From Viridibacillus sp050279675 (GTDB lineage: Bacteria; Bacillota; Bacilli; Bacillales_A; Planococcaceae), in contig NZ_JBNNUK010000009.1 in assembly GCF_050279675.1 (NCBI RefSeq), positions 1 through 64,000 of the forward strand: a DNA stretch of 64,000 nucleotides, written 5' to 3'. Positions 44,226 to 52,529 of the stretch are shown here, piece after piece. The notes below the pieces were generated by a model. It was not told the origin of the DNA. It was given only the letters and a program-made list of their open reading frames with translations, and made no database searches. The position numbers and the translations under genes were made by a program. Every line of letters starts with the position of its first letter. Position 1 is the first letter of the stretch.

Positions 44226-44420
44226 ATGTCGAATGAGAATTTTATTTGTATGAAATGTGGTCATACAGAAACGAAGACAGGGAAAATCGGAAATAGTAGT
44301 TACGATAAAGTGAAAAAAGTAGGTAAATTAATGTCTTTAGGTACTGGGATGTTCATCTCATGTTGTGCAAAATGTGGCGATGTATATTCAATGACTATTG
44401 AGAACCCTGATAGACTTTGA
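44226..44420 (+). CDS. Small zinc-ribbon protein, 64 aa
   Basis: ATG 44226 follows AGAGGAGAA. Two CxxC pairs, CMKCGHTET (8-11) and CCAKCGDVYS (about 47-50), are spaced like a zinc ribbon and hold one zinc ion. The linker has SSYDKVKKVGKLMSLGTGM. Bacillales carry many such proteins of unknown role. It precedes two further small genes on the same strand and may share their transcript. Confidence 0.75.
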   Translation: MSNENFICMKCGHTETKTGKIGNSSYDKVKKVGKLMSLGTGMFISCCAKCGDVYSMTIENPDRL

Positions 44421-44447
44421 TCTCAAATTGGAAAGGAGTGAAGACGA

Positions 44448-44822
44448 ATGAAACAAACACAGATGGGCTATATCATTATGGGCTGTATATTTGGTATTCT
44501 AGCTATATTTATAAATGGGGTTTCAATAAGTGTAAATAAATTTCCATCTTCGTTAATACTAATTGCTATTTGTATTATGTGTTTCTGCTTATCCTTCTTA
44601 GTGCCTCACCTTACACCAAAAGATGAACGAGCACAAAAAATAAGAGAGCGATCTATCTATGTGAATTATTTTATCCTTATAGCAGTAGTTGTAATATTAA
44701 TGATAGTCTTTAACCCAGTTAGTAACTTACAAATAGAAGCATACAATCTACTCTCCATCATGATGACGGTATATATATCATCGGTATTTTTAACAATGGT
44801 TTATTATGCGAAGAAATATTAA
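44448..44822 (+). CDS. Four-helix membrane protein, 124 aa
   Basis: ATG 44448 follows AAAGGAGTG. Hydrophobic segments lie at about 8-28, 34-52, 68-88 and 95-118, with a charged loop (TPKDERAQKIRERS) after the second. This suggests a DUF2178-like small membrane protein, an uncertain assignment. It starts 27 bases after the zinc-ribbon gene. Confidence 0.65.
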   Translation: MKQTQMGYIIMGCIFGILAIFINGVSISVNKFPSSLILIAICIMCFCLSFLVPHLTPKDERAQKIRERSIYVNYFILIAVVVILMIVFNPVSNLQIEAYNLLSIMMTVYISSVFLTMVYYAKKY

Positions 44823-44946
44823 TGCTAGATGATATTACGAAAAAAGTAAGACAACTGTGAGATCTTGTTATTAGTGATCTTGATTTTTGATTAAATATCA
44901 GAATATTAATAACAGTTATAAGCTTAATTTTAGCAGAAAAGGTGAA

Positions 44947-45570
44947 ATGGTGAGAAAATATCGATGGTTTATAGATTTTGAAAGAGAGGAAAAATGGTTG
45001 AATGACAATTTACAAAAGGGATATACACTAATAGCAAAGAATATGTTTGGTATTTACCATTTTGTAGAGATGCAAAATAGTATGAAAATCATTCGATTAG
45101 ATTTCCAAAGAATAAAATCCACGCATGACCTTGAAAACTATAAAAGTCATTTTGAAGAGGTTGGATGGAAGCATATTGATGGTAAGAAAGGGAATTCGTT
45201 TCATTATTGGATCAAGGAAAAAGACGGGAATGATAAAATCCTATCAGACAAGCAATCGTTCAATAATGTATATGCAAAGTTATCAAGCTACTACGCTACT
45301 TTAATGTTAATGCTGTTAATCCCTATTATGTTTGCAAACCAAACAATTGACCCTGTTCCGTTTATATTGAATCCTTTAAAAGCAATTAATTTTACTAATT
45401 TGCTAAGTATGAATGGATTTGAACTTGTATTTTTCTCAACCTGGTCGATAGGTGTAATGATTTTTCGCGTCGTACCATTATGGTTGCTCGTATACATAAC
45501 TTTTATGTGGTTAAAACAATATTTGAAGTATAAGAAAGTCGATAAAGCATTGATTCTTGATAAAGAATAA
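44947..45570 (+). CDS. DUF2812-domain membrane protein, 207 aa
   Basis: ATG 44947 follows AAAAGGTGA; the longer frame from 44887 lacks a site. The N-terminal half (about 1-105) is a DUF2812 domain: FIDFEREEKWLNDNLQKGYTL, HFVEM and SHFEEVGWKHIDG. It is followed by two membrane helices (about 125-145 and 170-195) and a lysine-rich tail. DUF2812 proteins are usually encoded next to PadR regulators; here none is adjacent. No function is known. Confidence 0.78.
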   Translation: MVRKYRWFIDFEREEKWLNDNLQKGYTLIAKNMFGIYHFVEMQNSMKIIRLDFQRIKSTHDLENYKSHFEEVGWKHIDGKKGNSFHYWIKEKDGNDKILSDKQSFNNVYAKLSSYYATLMLMLLIPIMFANQTIDPVPFILNPLKAINFTNLLSMNGFELVFFSTWSIGVMIFRVVPLWLLVYITFMWLKQYLKYKKVDKALILDKE

Positions 45571-45603
45571 TGATAAGGCAATGGAAATATAGGAGTGATA
45601 GAC

Positions 45604-46065
45604 TTGGGATATATTATGGATTTGAGAAAGATAGTAGGCACTAGGCCACTATTAATGGTAGGCGCCAGTGTACTGGTCGTAAATAAAGATAAACAACTAT
45701 TACTTCAACTAAGAACAGATAACCATTGTTGGGGATTACCTGGAGGGTCATTAGAATTAGGAGAAAAATTAGAAGATGCAGCAAGACGGGAATTAGCAGA
45801 AGAAACGGGACTAATTACAAAAAAACTGCAATTATTTAATGTTTATTCTGGCGAAGATCTTTACTATAAATATCCCCATGGTGACGAGGTTTATAATGTT
45901 ACTAGTACATATATTTGTGATGAATATAGTGGTGAATTAAAAGCAGATCTATCGGAAGTTCAGGAATTGAAATTCTTTAAAATGGATTCATTACCTTCAA
46001 GGATTAGTCCTCCAGATAAACAAGTTATTGCAGATTTTAAACTTTGCACTTCAATAAATAAATAG
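45604..46065 (+). CDS. NUDIX hydrolase, 153 aa
   Basis: The start is TTG 45604, eight bases after AGGAG; GTG 45595 overlaps that site. The NUDIX box GGSLELGEKLEDAARRELAEET (about 48-69) is complete, with the REXXEE metal ligands. The fold removes diphosphate-linked groups from nucleotides or related compounds; specificity is not visible. It is cytoplasmic, lies 33 bases after the DUF2812 gene and is possibly co-transcribed with it. Confidence 0.9.
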   Translation: MGYIMDLRKIVGTRPLLMVGASVLVVNKDKQLLLQLRTDNHCWGLPGGSLELGEKLEDAARRELAEETGLITKKLQLFNVYSGEDLYYKYPHGDEVYNVTSTYICDEYSGELKADLSEVQELKFFKMDSLPSRISPPDKQVIADFKLCTSINK

Positions 46066-46147
46066 GGAATTGATAAAAGCTTACCGTATTCAACGAATTT
46101 ACCATCTAGTTGCAGAGTACCGAAAAAAAGTGAAGATAACAAATAAT

Positions 46148-46184
46148 AACTCCAAAATCAACTTTTATTGTTGATTTTGGAGTT
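46148..46184. terminator. Perfect bidirectional terminator
   Basis: AACTCCAAAATCAAC and GTTGATTTTGGAGTT pair without mismatch around TTTTATT. It lies between the rightward NUDIX and leftward dynamin-like genes. Confidence 0.85.
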
Positions 46185-46193
46185 ATACTATTT

Positions 46194-48977
46194 TTACTCT
46201 ATGTTTGTTTCTAAAGTTAAATCTCTATAGGAATAATCCTCACCTTTATTTAAGATTACTTCACATTGACGTAATCTTAATTCAAAGAGTGTTATTGGAT
46301 CATGATAAACTTCAGGATTTGATTTCATTTTATGCAGTGTATCTTGTTTTTCTTGTATTTCTATATGAGTGTTTTCTACAGCTTGTTCCAATTCGCCAAA
46401 TGGACTTCTAAAGAAGATATTAATATCCCTCGCTTGTGCGTTTTCAAATAGCTCAAATTGCAAGAAAAATTTGTTCATAATAGAAGCCGTTACATCAGTA
46501 TAATCTTCATTTTCTAAATACTGTTTGTATTTGTTATATAGCATAGCTTTATTTTTAGGAAGAACTCCAAATAATTTACCGGCACTTTTCAGTAAAAATT
46601 GTGCTGGTGTAAATCTGCGCAAGATATTTACTTCTTCCATTTGTATTCTAGTTGTCATTCTATCGGTATCTCTCCGCCAGTCATCAAGCACTTTAAAGTC
46701 ACATTCAAGCTGTATTCGATTTTCTCCATATAAAGAATTAAGTTTTTCATTGATTTCTTCTAAGTACGATTGACTTTGAAGGAACTCATTATTAGAAGTT
46801 GCAATCCAATTTTGCATTGAGCGAGCAAGATTAGGTAACACAGTTTGTTCTAGATATTTTTGAACTCTTTTGTTCATCTCTGTATTTAGTTCAATATCAA
46901 TGTGCCCAAAATCGCTTTCTTCACTAATTAAGTCAGAACAACTCTGTAATAGTTTCGGAATATGTTCTGTAAGATCATTAGCAATTTCGTATTTCATTGT
47001 ACGATAGGATTCTGTAATTAAATGAATTTTTTCCTTCTCAAAAGCAGTAAGGTTATTAATAAATCCATTTAGTTTAACTAACATATCTTCATTCCAATTA
47101 ATAGAATCCACTAGGTTATTTTCCTTCTCGATGCGCTTATCCAAAAGATATGAAATTGTTTTTCGAATGAAAAACAATAGCTTTTCAGTACGTTCTACAT
47201 CGATATTTTTATGGTTAAAGTTAGAATGAATAAACTCAGATAATCTGTTTAGTTGTTGACTATTTGTATATAACGAAGAGTAAGGAAAAATTCTCGCATG
47301 CGGGAAATATGCGTTTATTCTCACTTGCGTATCATCTATAACTCTTTTTGCTTCTGCTTCACTGTATATATTATCGATTTTATTTAATAAGAAATGAATT
47401 TGTAGATTTGGTGTATGTTCTTGAATACTTAATAGAATATCACGTTCTTTGTCAGTAAAAGGTGAATCCGCATTCAATACGAACAATAATTCGTCTACAG
47501 AATTTAAATATTCAAATGTCTCATCTCTAGTGTCGTTGTTCCTATTAAAGCTTGGTGTAACAACCAAAGTAAGTTTATTTTTACTTAAAAATCTGCATGG
47601 TAATTTAAATTCAACATATGCTTTATCTCTATCTGATTGGGGGTGTAGAGACATCATGTTATGGTAATCTGAGAAATTCTCAGTTGTTGTAATTGCTGAA
47701 TCTGTTATTGCGTTAATTTCTGTATAAGCTTCATTATTAAAAACAACTACATTAGAGATTGCGTTTTCTAATATATTTTCATTTAGGATAGAGTTAATAA
47801 ATGAAGCTTTTCCGTTTCCTGAAGTTCCAGTTACTAAAAGGCGATTTGTTCTTAAATCTGCAAGCTCGCTAACTAACCATCTAAATCGATGACCTATTTC
47901 TAAATCATGCTTTTGTGCCCACTGTGTAATAGATTCAAAAAGACGTAAACTATACTCTAAGCCATTCACGTGATTAATAGAATATGACAGTAAGTTTTCT
48001 GCATGTTTTATATTTGCTGAATCTATTTCGGAAGGGAAAATCTCATCCCATGCCAATACTGCAGCAGAAGGAAATACAGAATGAGACGGATTGGCTACCT
48101 TTAACCAATTTGTTAAAAGATTAGGAATGATATCGTGTAATTCTCTTAGCATATATTGACCTTGGATTAATTCAAAGTATGTTTCTTCGTAAAGAGAAGA
48201 AATGTTGTCCCATATATCGGAAGAATGGATTTCTATTAGTAAGAAAAATTCATTTATTGTTTTAAGCCATAATAAGTAATTTTGTTCATTTTTATAGCTG
48301 TGCCAAAGTGATGAAACAATTTGCGTAAATTGTACTTGATCTACATTATTTAATGTAACTAATACTTTATAAAAATAGTCTGGTGAAATATTTTTAGTAA
48401 ATCCTTTATTGATATATTCCTTTAGAACCTCAAACCATGGAGAAGATTCTGTTCGAATTAACTCATTCACAGCAAGCTCTACTGCACTGTCAAAATCGTG
48501 CTGTTCTTCATAAAAGGAACGTGCAATGGTTGTAACGTTTGGATAATCGGGATTTAAAGAAACCGCTTCTTTAATAGCAGCGAAAGCTGAAACAAGATTA
48601 TTTTGCTCGATGTAAAGAGACAATAATTGCAGTACAATTTCGGTCATGAGTATTTTGTTATCAGTAGTAATGGAGGTATAGACATTTTCAGCAACTGATA
48701 ATTGGTTAAGTTCGAAGTAAGCATCCGCAATATTTTTTTGTGCCCATGGTGCTAATTCATTACTAACTTTCTCCCATTTAAAAATAGCTGATTCAAAATC
48801 TTGGTGGTGATAATAAAATTCACCTTGTGCAAAACGAATGTAAGATCCATCGGAAATCTCATTTTTTTGTTCGTTTAAATAAGTTTCTCCTAGTACTTGA
48901 AGAGCTGGATGTGTTTCATTCTCTATTAGGAATGTTTCATAATATATCTTTTTGATTAATTGTTTTTCTAATCTCAT
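46194..48977 (-). CDS. TPR and dynamin-like GTPase-related protein, 927 aa
   Basis: The start is ATG 48977, because AGTGGAGG lies just before it; a longer GTG version has no site. Residues about 40-330 contain tetratricopeptide-like helices (SDGSYIRFAQGEFYYHHQDFESAIFKW). A GTPase-like domain follows: the P-loop GTSGNGKA (384-391) has Ala where Ser or Thr normally binds Mg, while LLNKID (about 530) keeps the G4 motif. The G3 DTPG motif is not evident (VTPSFNRNND instead). The remaining 350 residues are helical, as in bacterial dynamin-like proteins. It may remodel membranes or act as a scaffold. It is monocistronic. Confidence 0.7.
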   Translation of the reverse strand: MRLEKQLIKKIYYETFLIENETHPALQVLGETYLNEQKNEISDGSYIRFAQGEFYYHHQDFESAIFKWEKVSNELAPWAQKNIADAYFELNQLSVAENVYTSITTDNKILMTEIVLQLLSLYIEQNNLVSAFAAIKEAVSLNPDYPNVTTIARSFYEEQHDFDSAVELAVNELIRTESSPWFEVLKEYINKGFTKNISPDYFYKVLVTLNNVDQVQFTQIVSSLWHSYKNEQNYLLWLKTINEFFLLIEIHSSDIWDNISSLYEETYFELIQGQYMLRELHDIIPNLLTNWLKVANPSHSVFPSAAVLAWDEIFPSEIDSANIKHAENLLSYSINHVNGLEYSLRLFESITQWAQKHDLEIGHRFRWLVSELADLRTNRLLVTGTSGNGKASFINSILNENILENAISNVVVFNNEAYTEINAITDSAITTTENFSDYHNMMSLHPQSDRDKAYVEFKLPCRFLSKNKLTLVVTPSFNRNNDTRDETFEYLNSVDELLFVLNADSPFTDKERDILLSIQEHTPNLQIHFLLNKIDNIYSEAEAKRVIDDTQVRINAYFPHARIFPYSSLYTNSQQLNRLSEFIHSNFNHKNIDVERTEKLLFFIRKTISYLLDKRIEKENNLVDSINWNEDMLVKLNGFINNLTAFEKEKIHLITESYRTMKYEIANDLTEHIPKLLQSCSDLISEESDFGHIDIELNTEMNKRVQKYLEQTVLPNLARSMQNWIATSNNEFLQSQSYLEEINEKLNSLYGENRIQLECDFKVLDDWRRDTDRMTTRIQMEEVNILRRFTPAQFLLKSAGKLFGVLPKNKAMLYNKYKQYLENEDYTDVTASIMNKFFLQFELFENAQARDINIFFRSPFGELEQAVENTHIEIQEKQDTLHKMKSNPEVYHDPITLFELRLRQCEVILNKGEDYSYRDLTLETNIE

Positions 48978-49516
48978 TTTTTCCTCCACTATATCTTGAA
49001 GAATACATTTTTCTCCATGTGACAACACTTTTTAGTATTGATGCTTTTAATTTTAACAAAGAATTTCTTTTGGAAAATTTCATTTTTCTTTCATTTTTCA
49101 AGTAAGATTGAAATTTAATGAGAAAAGTTTCATTTTTTTATCATTTTCTCTTTGTAGTGGTGAAAAAACAGTAGATGTTCCTAATAACTTAATGCGAATA
49201 TAATATTCTACATTAAGTTGTAACATTCCATGTAGAGTTCGATATAAAAAACAATGTATAGTAAACATGTATTCGATGTTTGCTTCATTGATAGAGAAGG
49301 AATAATATGGAATAACGATAATTACTATTTTTGCATGAATAAACCAAATACAACATTGTTACACAAAAAACTACAAATGGACCATCATAATATTTGTACT
49401 TTTTGCAATTACGTATTGGGTATTGTGATAAAAGGTTTCGTTAATAAGTATTTGAAATCCTATTATTCATATCCTAAAATATTATTATCGTTTTTTGAGA
49501 AGGAGAATTTTACAAC
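48978..49516. other. 540-base gap upstream of both divergent genes
   Basis: It contains an AT-rich promoter region and the inverted repeat ACTTAATG and CATTAAGT (49188-49219). A frame of 88 codons starting at 49254 has no ribosome binding site and a random-looking composition, so it was not accepted. Confidence 0.4.
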
Positions 49517-50746
49517 ATGATTATGAAATTCAAGAGAATGGGCGCATTATTGGCTGCTACTGTTTTGATATTAAGTGTATGGGTAGGGGGTATACCTAAT
49601 TCTGTAGAAGCTGCCGCAAAAAGTGTTTATACAATTTCACCAAATACAGTACCGGTGGATAAAACGATGTTGAAATACACTACATATAACAGTAATACTA
49701 AGCATTATTATGTACTACGTTCCTATTTAGAGAAACTGGAGAAAAAAGGTGGAGGAACGCTCGTATTAAAAAAAGGAACTTACAAAATTAGTAATACACT
49801 ATATGTTCCATCGAATGTAACAATAAAAATGAATGATGGTGTAAATATTGTCAAAGGTCAGAAAACCGGTACAAGTAAATTTAAAGCTTCAAAATCAATT
49901 TTTCAATTAATCAAACCATCAAAAGCCAATAAATCGGGTGTATATGGCAAATATAATGGTGAAAAGAATATTTCCTTTATAGGTGAAGGTAAAGTAACAA
50001 TTGATATGAATTACGAGAAAGATAGCATTGCCTTGATAATGGGGCATAACCAAAATGTAAAAGTGGAAAATATTCAATTTAAGAATATGTATTCTGGACA
50101 TTTTATCGAACTAGATGCTTCTAAGAATGTTTTGATACGAAAAAATACGTTTACAAATTCCAAAGCATCAGCTAATAAGAACAAAGAAGCCATTAATATT
50201 GATACACCGGATAAAACGACAGCAGGTTGGAGTCAAAAATGGAGCAAGTATGATAAGACACCAAATCAAAATATAACAATTGAAAACAATCAATTTAAGA
50301 ATCTTGATCGAGCTATTGGTACCCATAAATATTCAGGTAAAATGTATCATGATAAAGTAATCATTCGTAATAATCAAATTGATAAAACACGCATGGATGC
50401 TATTCGTGTCATGAATTGGACGAATGCTGTTATTGAAAAAAACCTAATCCGGAATGTAGCAAATGGAAATGCTAGTACCCGTGGGATTTTAGCAAGTGGC
50501 GCAATCAACCCAACATTTAAAAACAATACTTTTGAGTCAGTAGGAAGAACGATTCAGTTTATGGCTTGGAAGAACAGTGGTCCAGGCTCACAATACGATA
50601 TTACGTACAATAAGCTAAGTGAAGCTAACAAAAAAGCACTGCTAACAAACAAAGCAGTTAATACTTCTGAAACGATTATTCGAATTAATAATACCTACAA
50701 TGAGTTCATACAAAATACTGAAAAAATTCAACTTGCGTCAAAGTGA
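49517..50746 (+). CDS. Secreted right-handed beta-helix protein, 409 aa
   Basis: ATG 49517 follows AAGGAGAA. The signal peptide (about 1-34) ends near VEAAA. The rest carries repeated short strands typical of a parallel beta-helix: GGGTLVLKKGTYKISNTLYVPSNVTIKMNDGVNIV, NVKVENIQFKNMYSGHFIEL, NVLIRKNTFTNSKA and KVIIRNNQIDKTRMDAIRV. Such folds occur in pectate lyases, polysaccharide depolymerases and some surface adhesins. No catalytic residues are evident, so enzymatic activity is uncertain. It is monocistronic. Confidence 0.82.
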   Translation: MIMKFKRMGALLAATVLILSVWVGGIPNSVEAAAKSVYTISPNTVPVDKTMLKYTTYNSNTKHYYVLRSYLEKLEKKGGGTLVLKKGTYKISNTLYVPSNVTIKMNDGVNIVKGQKTGTSKFKASKSIFQLIKPSKANKSGVYGKYNGEKNISFIGEGKVTIDMNYEKDSIALIMGHNQNVKVENIQFKNMYSGHFIELDASKNVLIRKNTFTNSKASANKNKEAINIDTPDKTTAGWSQKWSKYDKTPNQNITIENNQFKNLDRAIGTHKYSGKMYHDKVIIRNNQIDKTRMDAIRVMNWTNAVIEKNLIRNVANGNASTRGILASGAINPTFKNNTFESVGRTIQFMAWKNSGPGSQYDITYNKLSEANKKALLTNKAVNTSETIIRINNTYNEFIQNTEKIQLASK

Positions 50747-51082
50747 TTTACATGGGGAAAAGAGACCTTCTACTCTGTAACACTAAAGACAAGTAATTGT
50801 ACATGATAATTCATTCATAATATGTTACACATATTATGAATGAATTACATTACTAAGTAATTTCAGGTGCATACATTTTTTTATTTTTGGCTATTTTACT
50901 GTTGATTTTCTATAACTTAATAAAATGGGCGTATTCGAAAATTACCACCTTCTATTAATTGGCAATAAAAAGAAAATAATTTATTATTATAGTGATATTT
51001 AACAAACTACTAGCGTATATATTTAAGATTGTGAGGGGGAAATTATTAAAAAAAGCTTGTTATTAGTTGGAGGATTTTCTTG

Positions 51083-51205
51083 TTGATTTGTCCAATTCTG
51101 TTGTTTGCGATTGGGAAGATTGATATGTTCGATTGCTCTGCTTTTATTTGTGGAAATATAATCTCTGTTGGTGGTGGATGTCTATTTAAGAAAAAGCTTA
51201 ATTAA
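51083..51205 (+). CDS. Possible small membrane protein, 40 aa
   Basis: TTG 51083 (or 51080) follows TTGGAGG with good spacing. The product is LICPILLFAIGKIDMFDCSAFICGN and then IISVGGGCLFKKKLN, with two hydrophobic stretches and three cysteines. An overlapping frame starting near 51049 after GTGAGGGGG encodes KKSLLLVGGFSC and then stops, so the two may be one gene with a frameshift at about 51078. The evidence is weak. Confidence 0.3.
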   Translation: MICPILLFAIGKIDMFDCSAFICGNIISVGGGCLFKKKLN

Positions 51206-51221
51206 TAACATAGTAGTGTTC

Positions 51222-51404
51222 TTATGCCTTCTTCTCATTTACCTCATACGAATCTACGGGAACAAGTAAAGCATTTTCATTTATTGTTTTATGTATTCTC
51301 GCAAATTCCTAAACCCTCCCTTTAAATCTCACTGTCCGTTTATTGAATAACATATAACCAATCATACTCACGTCTCCGTAAGTATGCCCAAAAAAACTAA
51401 ACAT
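51222..51404 (-). pseudogene. Broken small frame with an in-frame stop
   Basis: On the minus strand, ATG 51404 begins MFSFFGHTYGDVSMIGYMLF, reads through KRTVRFKGRV and meets TAG (about 51309). The same frame then continues EFARIHKTINENALLVPVDS and ends at TAA 51222. One nonsense change separates the two halves. The family was not recognised. The continuity on both sides of the stop suggests a recently inactivated small gene. Confidence 0.3.
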
Positions 51405-51532
51405 AAATACTACGTACTCTTGCAAAGAATTTATTAGTGTAGGCTTTTAGTAATTACTGTACAATTAATATAAGAATATTCGGATTTCGAATACTTTACT
51501 AAATGGAAGTATATTGAAAGGTGTGATGTTAT

Positions 51533-51574
51533 ATGAAAAATTCGCCAAACATTTTAGAGGTTTATCAATTTTGA
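51533..51574 (+). CDS. Possible 13-residue leader peptide
   Basis: ATG 51533 follows AAAGGTG nine bases upstream and encodes MKNSPNILEVYQF. An inverted repeat (GGTTTAT 51559 and ATAAACC 51594) overlaps its end, shortly before the kinase-like gene. This could be a leader with attenuation, or chance. No known leader matches. Confidence 0.2.
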   Translation: MKNSPNILEVYQF

Positions 51575-51626
51575 GTAAACGTATCACCCCTCTATAAACC
51601 ACGTAAGCTCAATGAAGGAGCATAAT

Positions 51627-52493
51627 TTGGTTAAAGTATTCATTGGAAGCAATAAATTATTATTAGAGTTAAGAGAATATCATGATTTTAATTGGCTTAA
51701 AGCAGTAGAAGTATTTACTATTTTTGATCATCAGGATTCAGGAAACATTAGTTTTGGAATTATAGAAAATGACGAACGTTATTTCATTAAATATGCTGGT
51801 GCAAGAAATTTAGAATATACTGGAGATATAACATCAGCGATTAAACGCCTAAAAGAAGCAAAGAAAGTTTATCAACATATTGATCACCCCTTATTAATTC
51901 AATGCATAGGGACATTTCAGACAGAACAAGGTTACGGGTTAAAATTTAAATGGGTAGAAGGAGAATGTATGCATAATCATTGGGGTTTTACGCCTTTTGA
52001 AAAGTACAATTCTCTTGATTCTCCTTTTGTGAAATTAAGAAGTTTATCTTTAAAAGAACGTATTTCGATATTGAACCAAATATATGAATTTGCGGTTTTT
52101 GTAGAAGATAAAGGATATGTGATGGTTGATTTCTATGATGGTAGCATACTATATAATTTCAAAAATAATAAATTGCATATTTGCGACATTGATTTTTTTA
52201 AAAAAGCACCTGTCTTTAATGATATGGGTGAGGATTACTGGGGTTCTAGTCGGTATAAAGCACCTGAAGAGTATCGATTAAATGCTGAAATTACAAGTGC
52301 TACAAATGTATATACATTAGCAGGTTTAGCATATGCGTTTATTGGAGGACGAAGTGATAAAAGTTTCGAAATGTGGGAGGCTTCAATAGATTTATATAAT
52401 ATTTGCTCAAAAGCATTGAAAAATAATCCCTCAGATCGTTTTGAAACGATTAGTATGTTTTATCATCAATGGAGTAAAGCACTTTTAATATAG
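51627..52493 (+). CDS. Protein-kinase-like protein with altered catalytic motifs, 288 aa
   Basis: The start is TTG 51627, with AAGGAG upstream; ATG 51612 overlaps that site. The fold follows serine/threonine kinases: Lys55 in RYFIKYAG, Asp168 in the HRD-equivalent VDFYDGSILYN, Asp189 in DFF (usually DFG) and the APE motif in RYKAPEEY. The Mg-binding Asn of the catalytic loop is replaced by Ser173, and the DFG glycine by Phe191. It may therefore be weakly active or a pseudokinase. It lies 36 bases before a large SARP-type regulator and probably works with it. Confidence 0.72.
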   Translation: MVKVFIGSNKLLLELREYHDFNWLKAVEVFTIFDHQDSGNISFGIIENDERYFIKYAGARNLEYTGDITSAIKRLKEAKKVYQHIDHPLLIQCIGTFQTEQGYGLKFKWVEGECMHNHWGFTPFEKYNSLDSPFVKLRSLSLKERISILNQIYEFAVFVEDKGYVMVDFYDGSILYNFKNNKLHICDIDFFKKAPVFNDMGEDYWGSSRYKAPEEYRLNAEITSATNVYTLAGLAYAFIGGRSDKSFEMWEASIDLYNICSKALKNNPSDRFETISMFYHQWSKALLI

Positions 52494-52529
52494 AAATGTA
52501 AATCAATGAGAATGAGAAAGGGGTACAAT

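Larger units (their letters stand above)
50747..51626. other. 880-base gene-poor gap with fragments
   Basis: The stretch contains an inverted repeat (TAATTCATTCATAATATG and CATATTATGAATGAATTA, about 50809-50845, with ACA in the middle), a possible small frame at 51083, a broken minus-strand frame at 51222-51404 and a 13-codon frame at 51533. No larger gene or RNA was recognised. Confidence 0.45.

Noticed and set aside
49254..49520. 88-codon frame before the beta-helix gene
   Set aside because: No ribosome binding site and a mixed, unstructured composition; it overlaps the true start region of the next gene.
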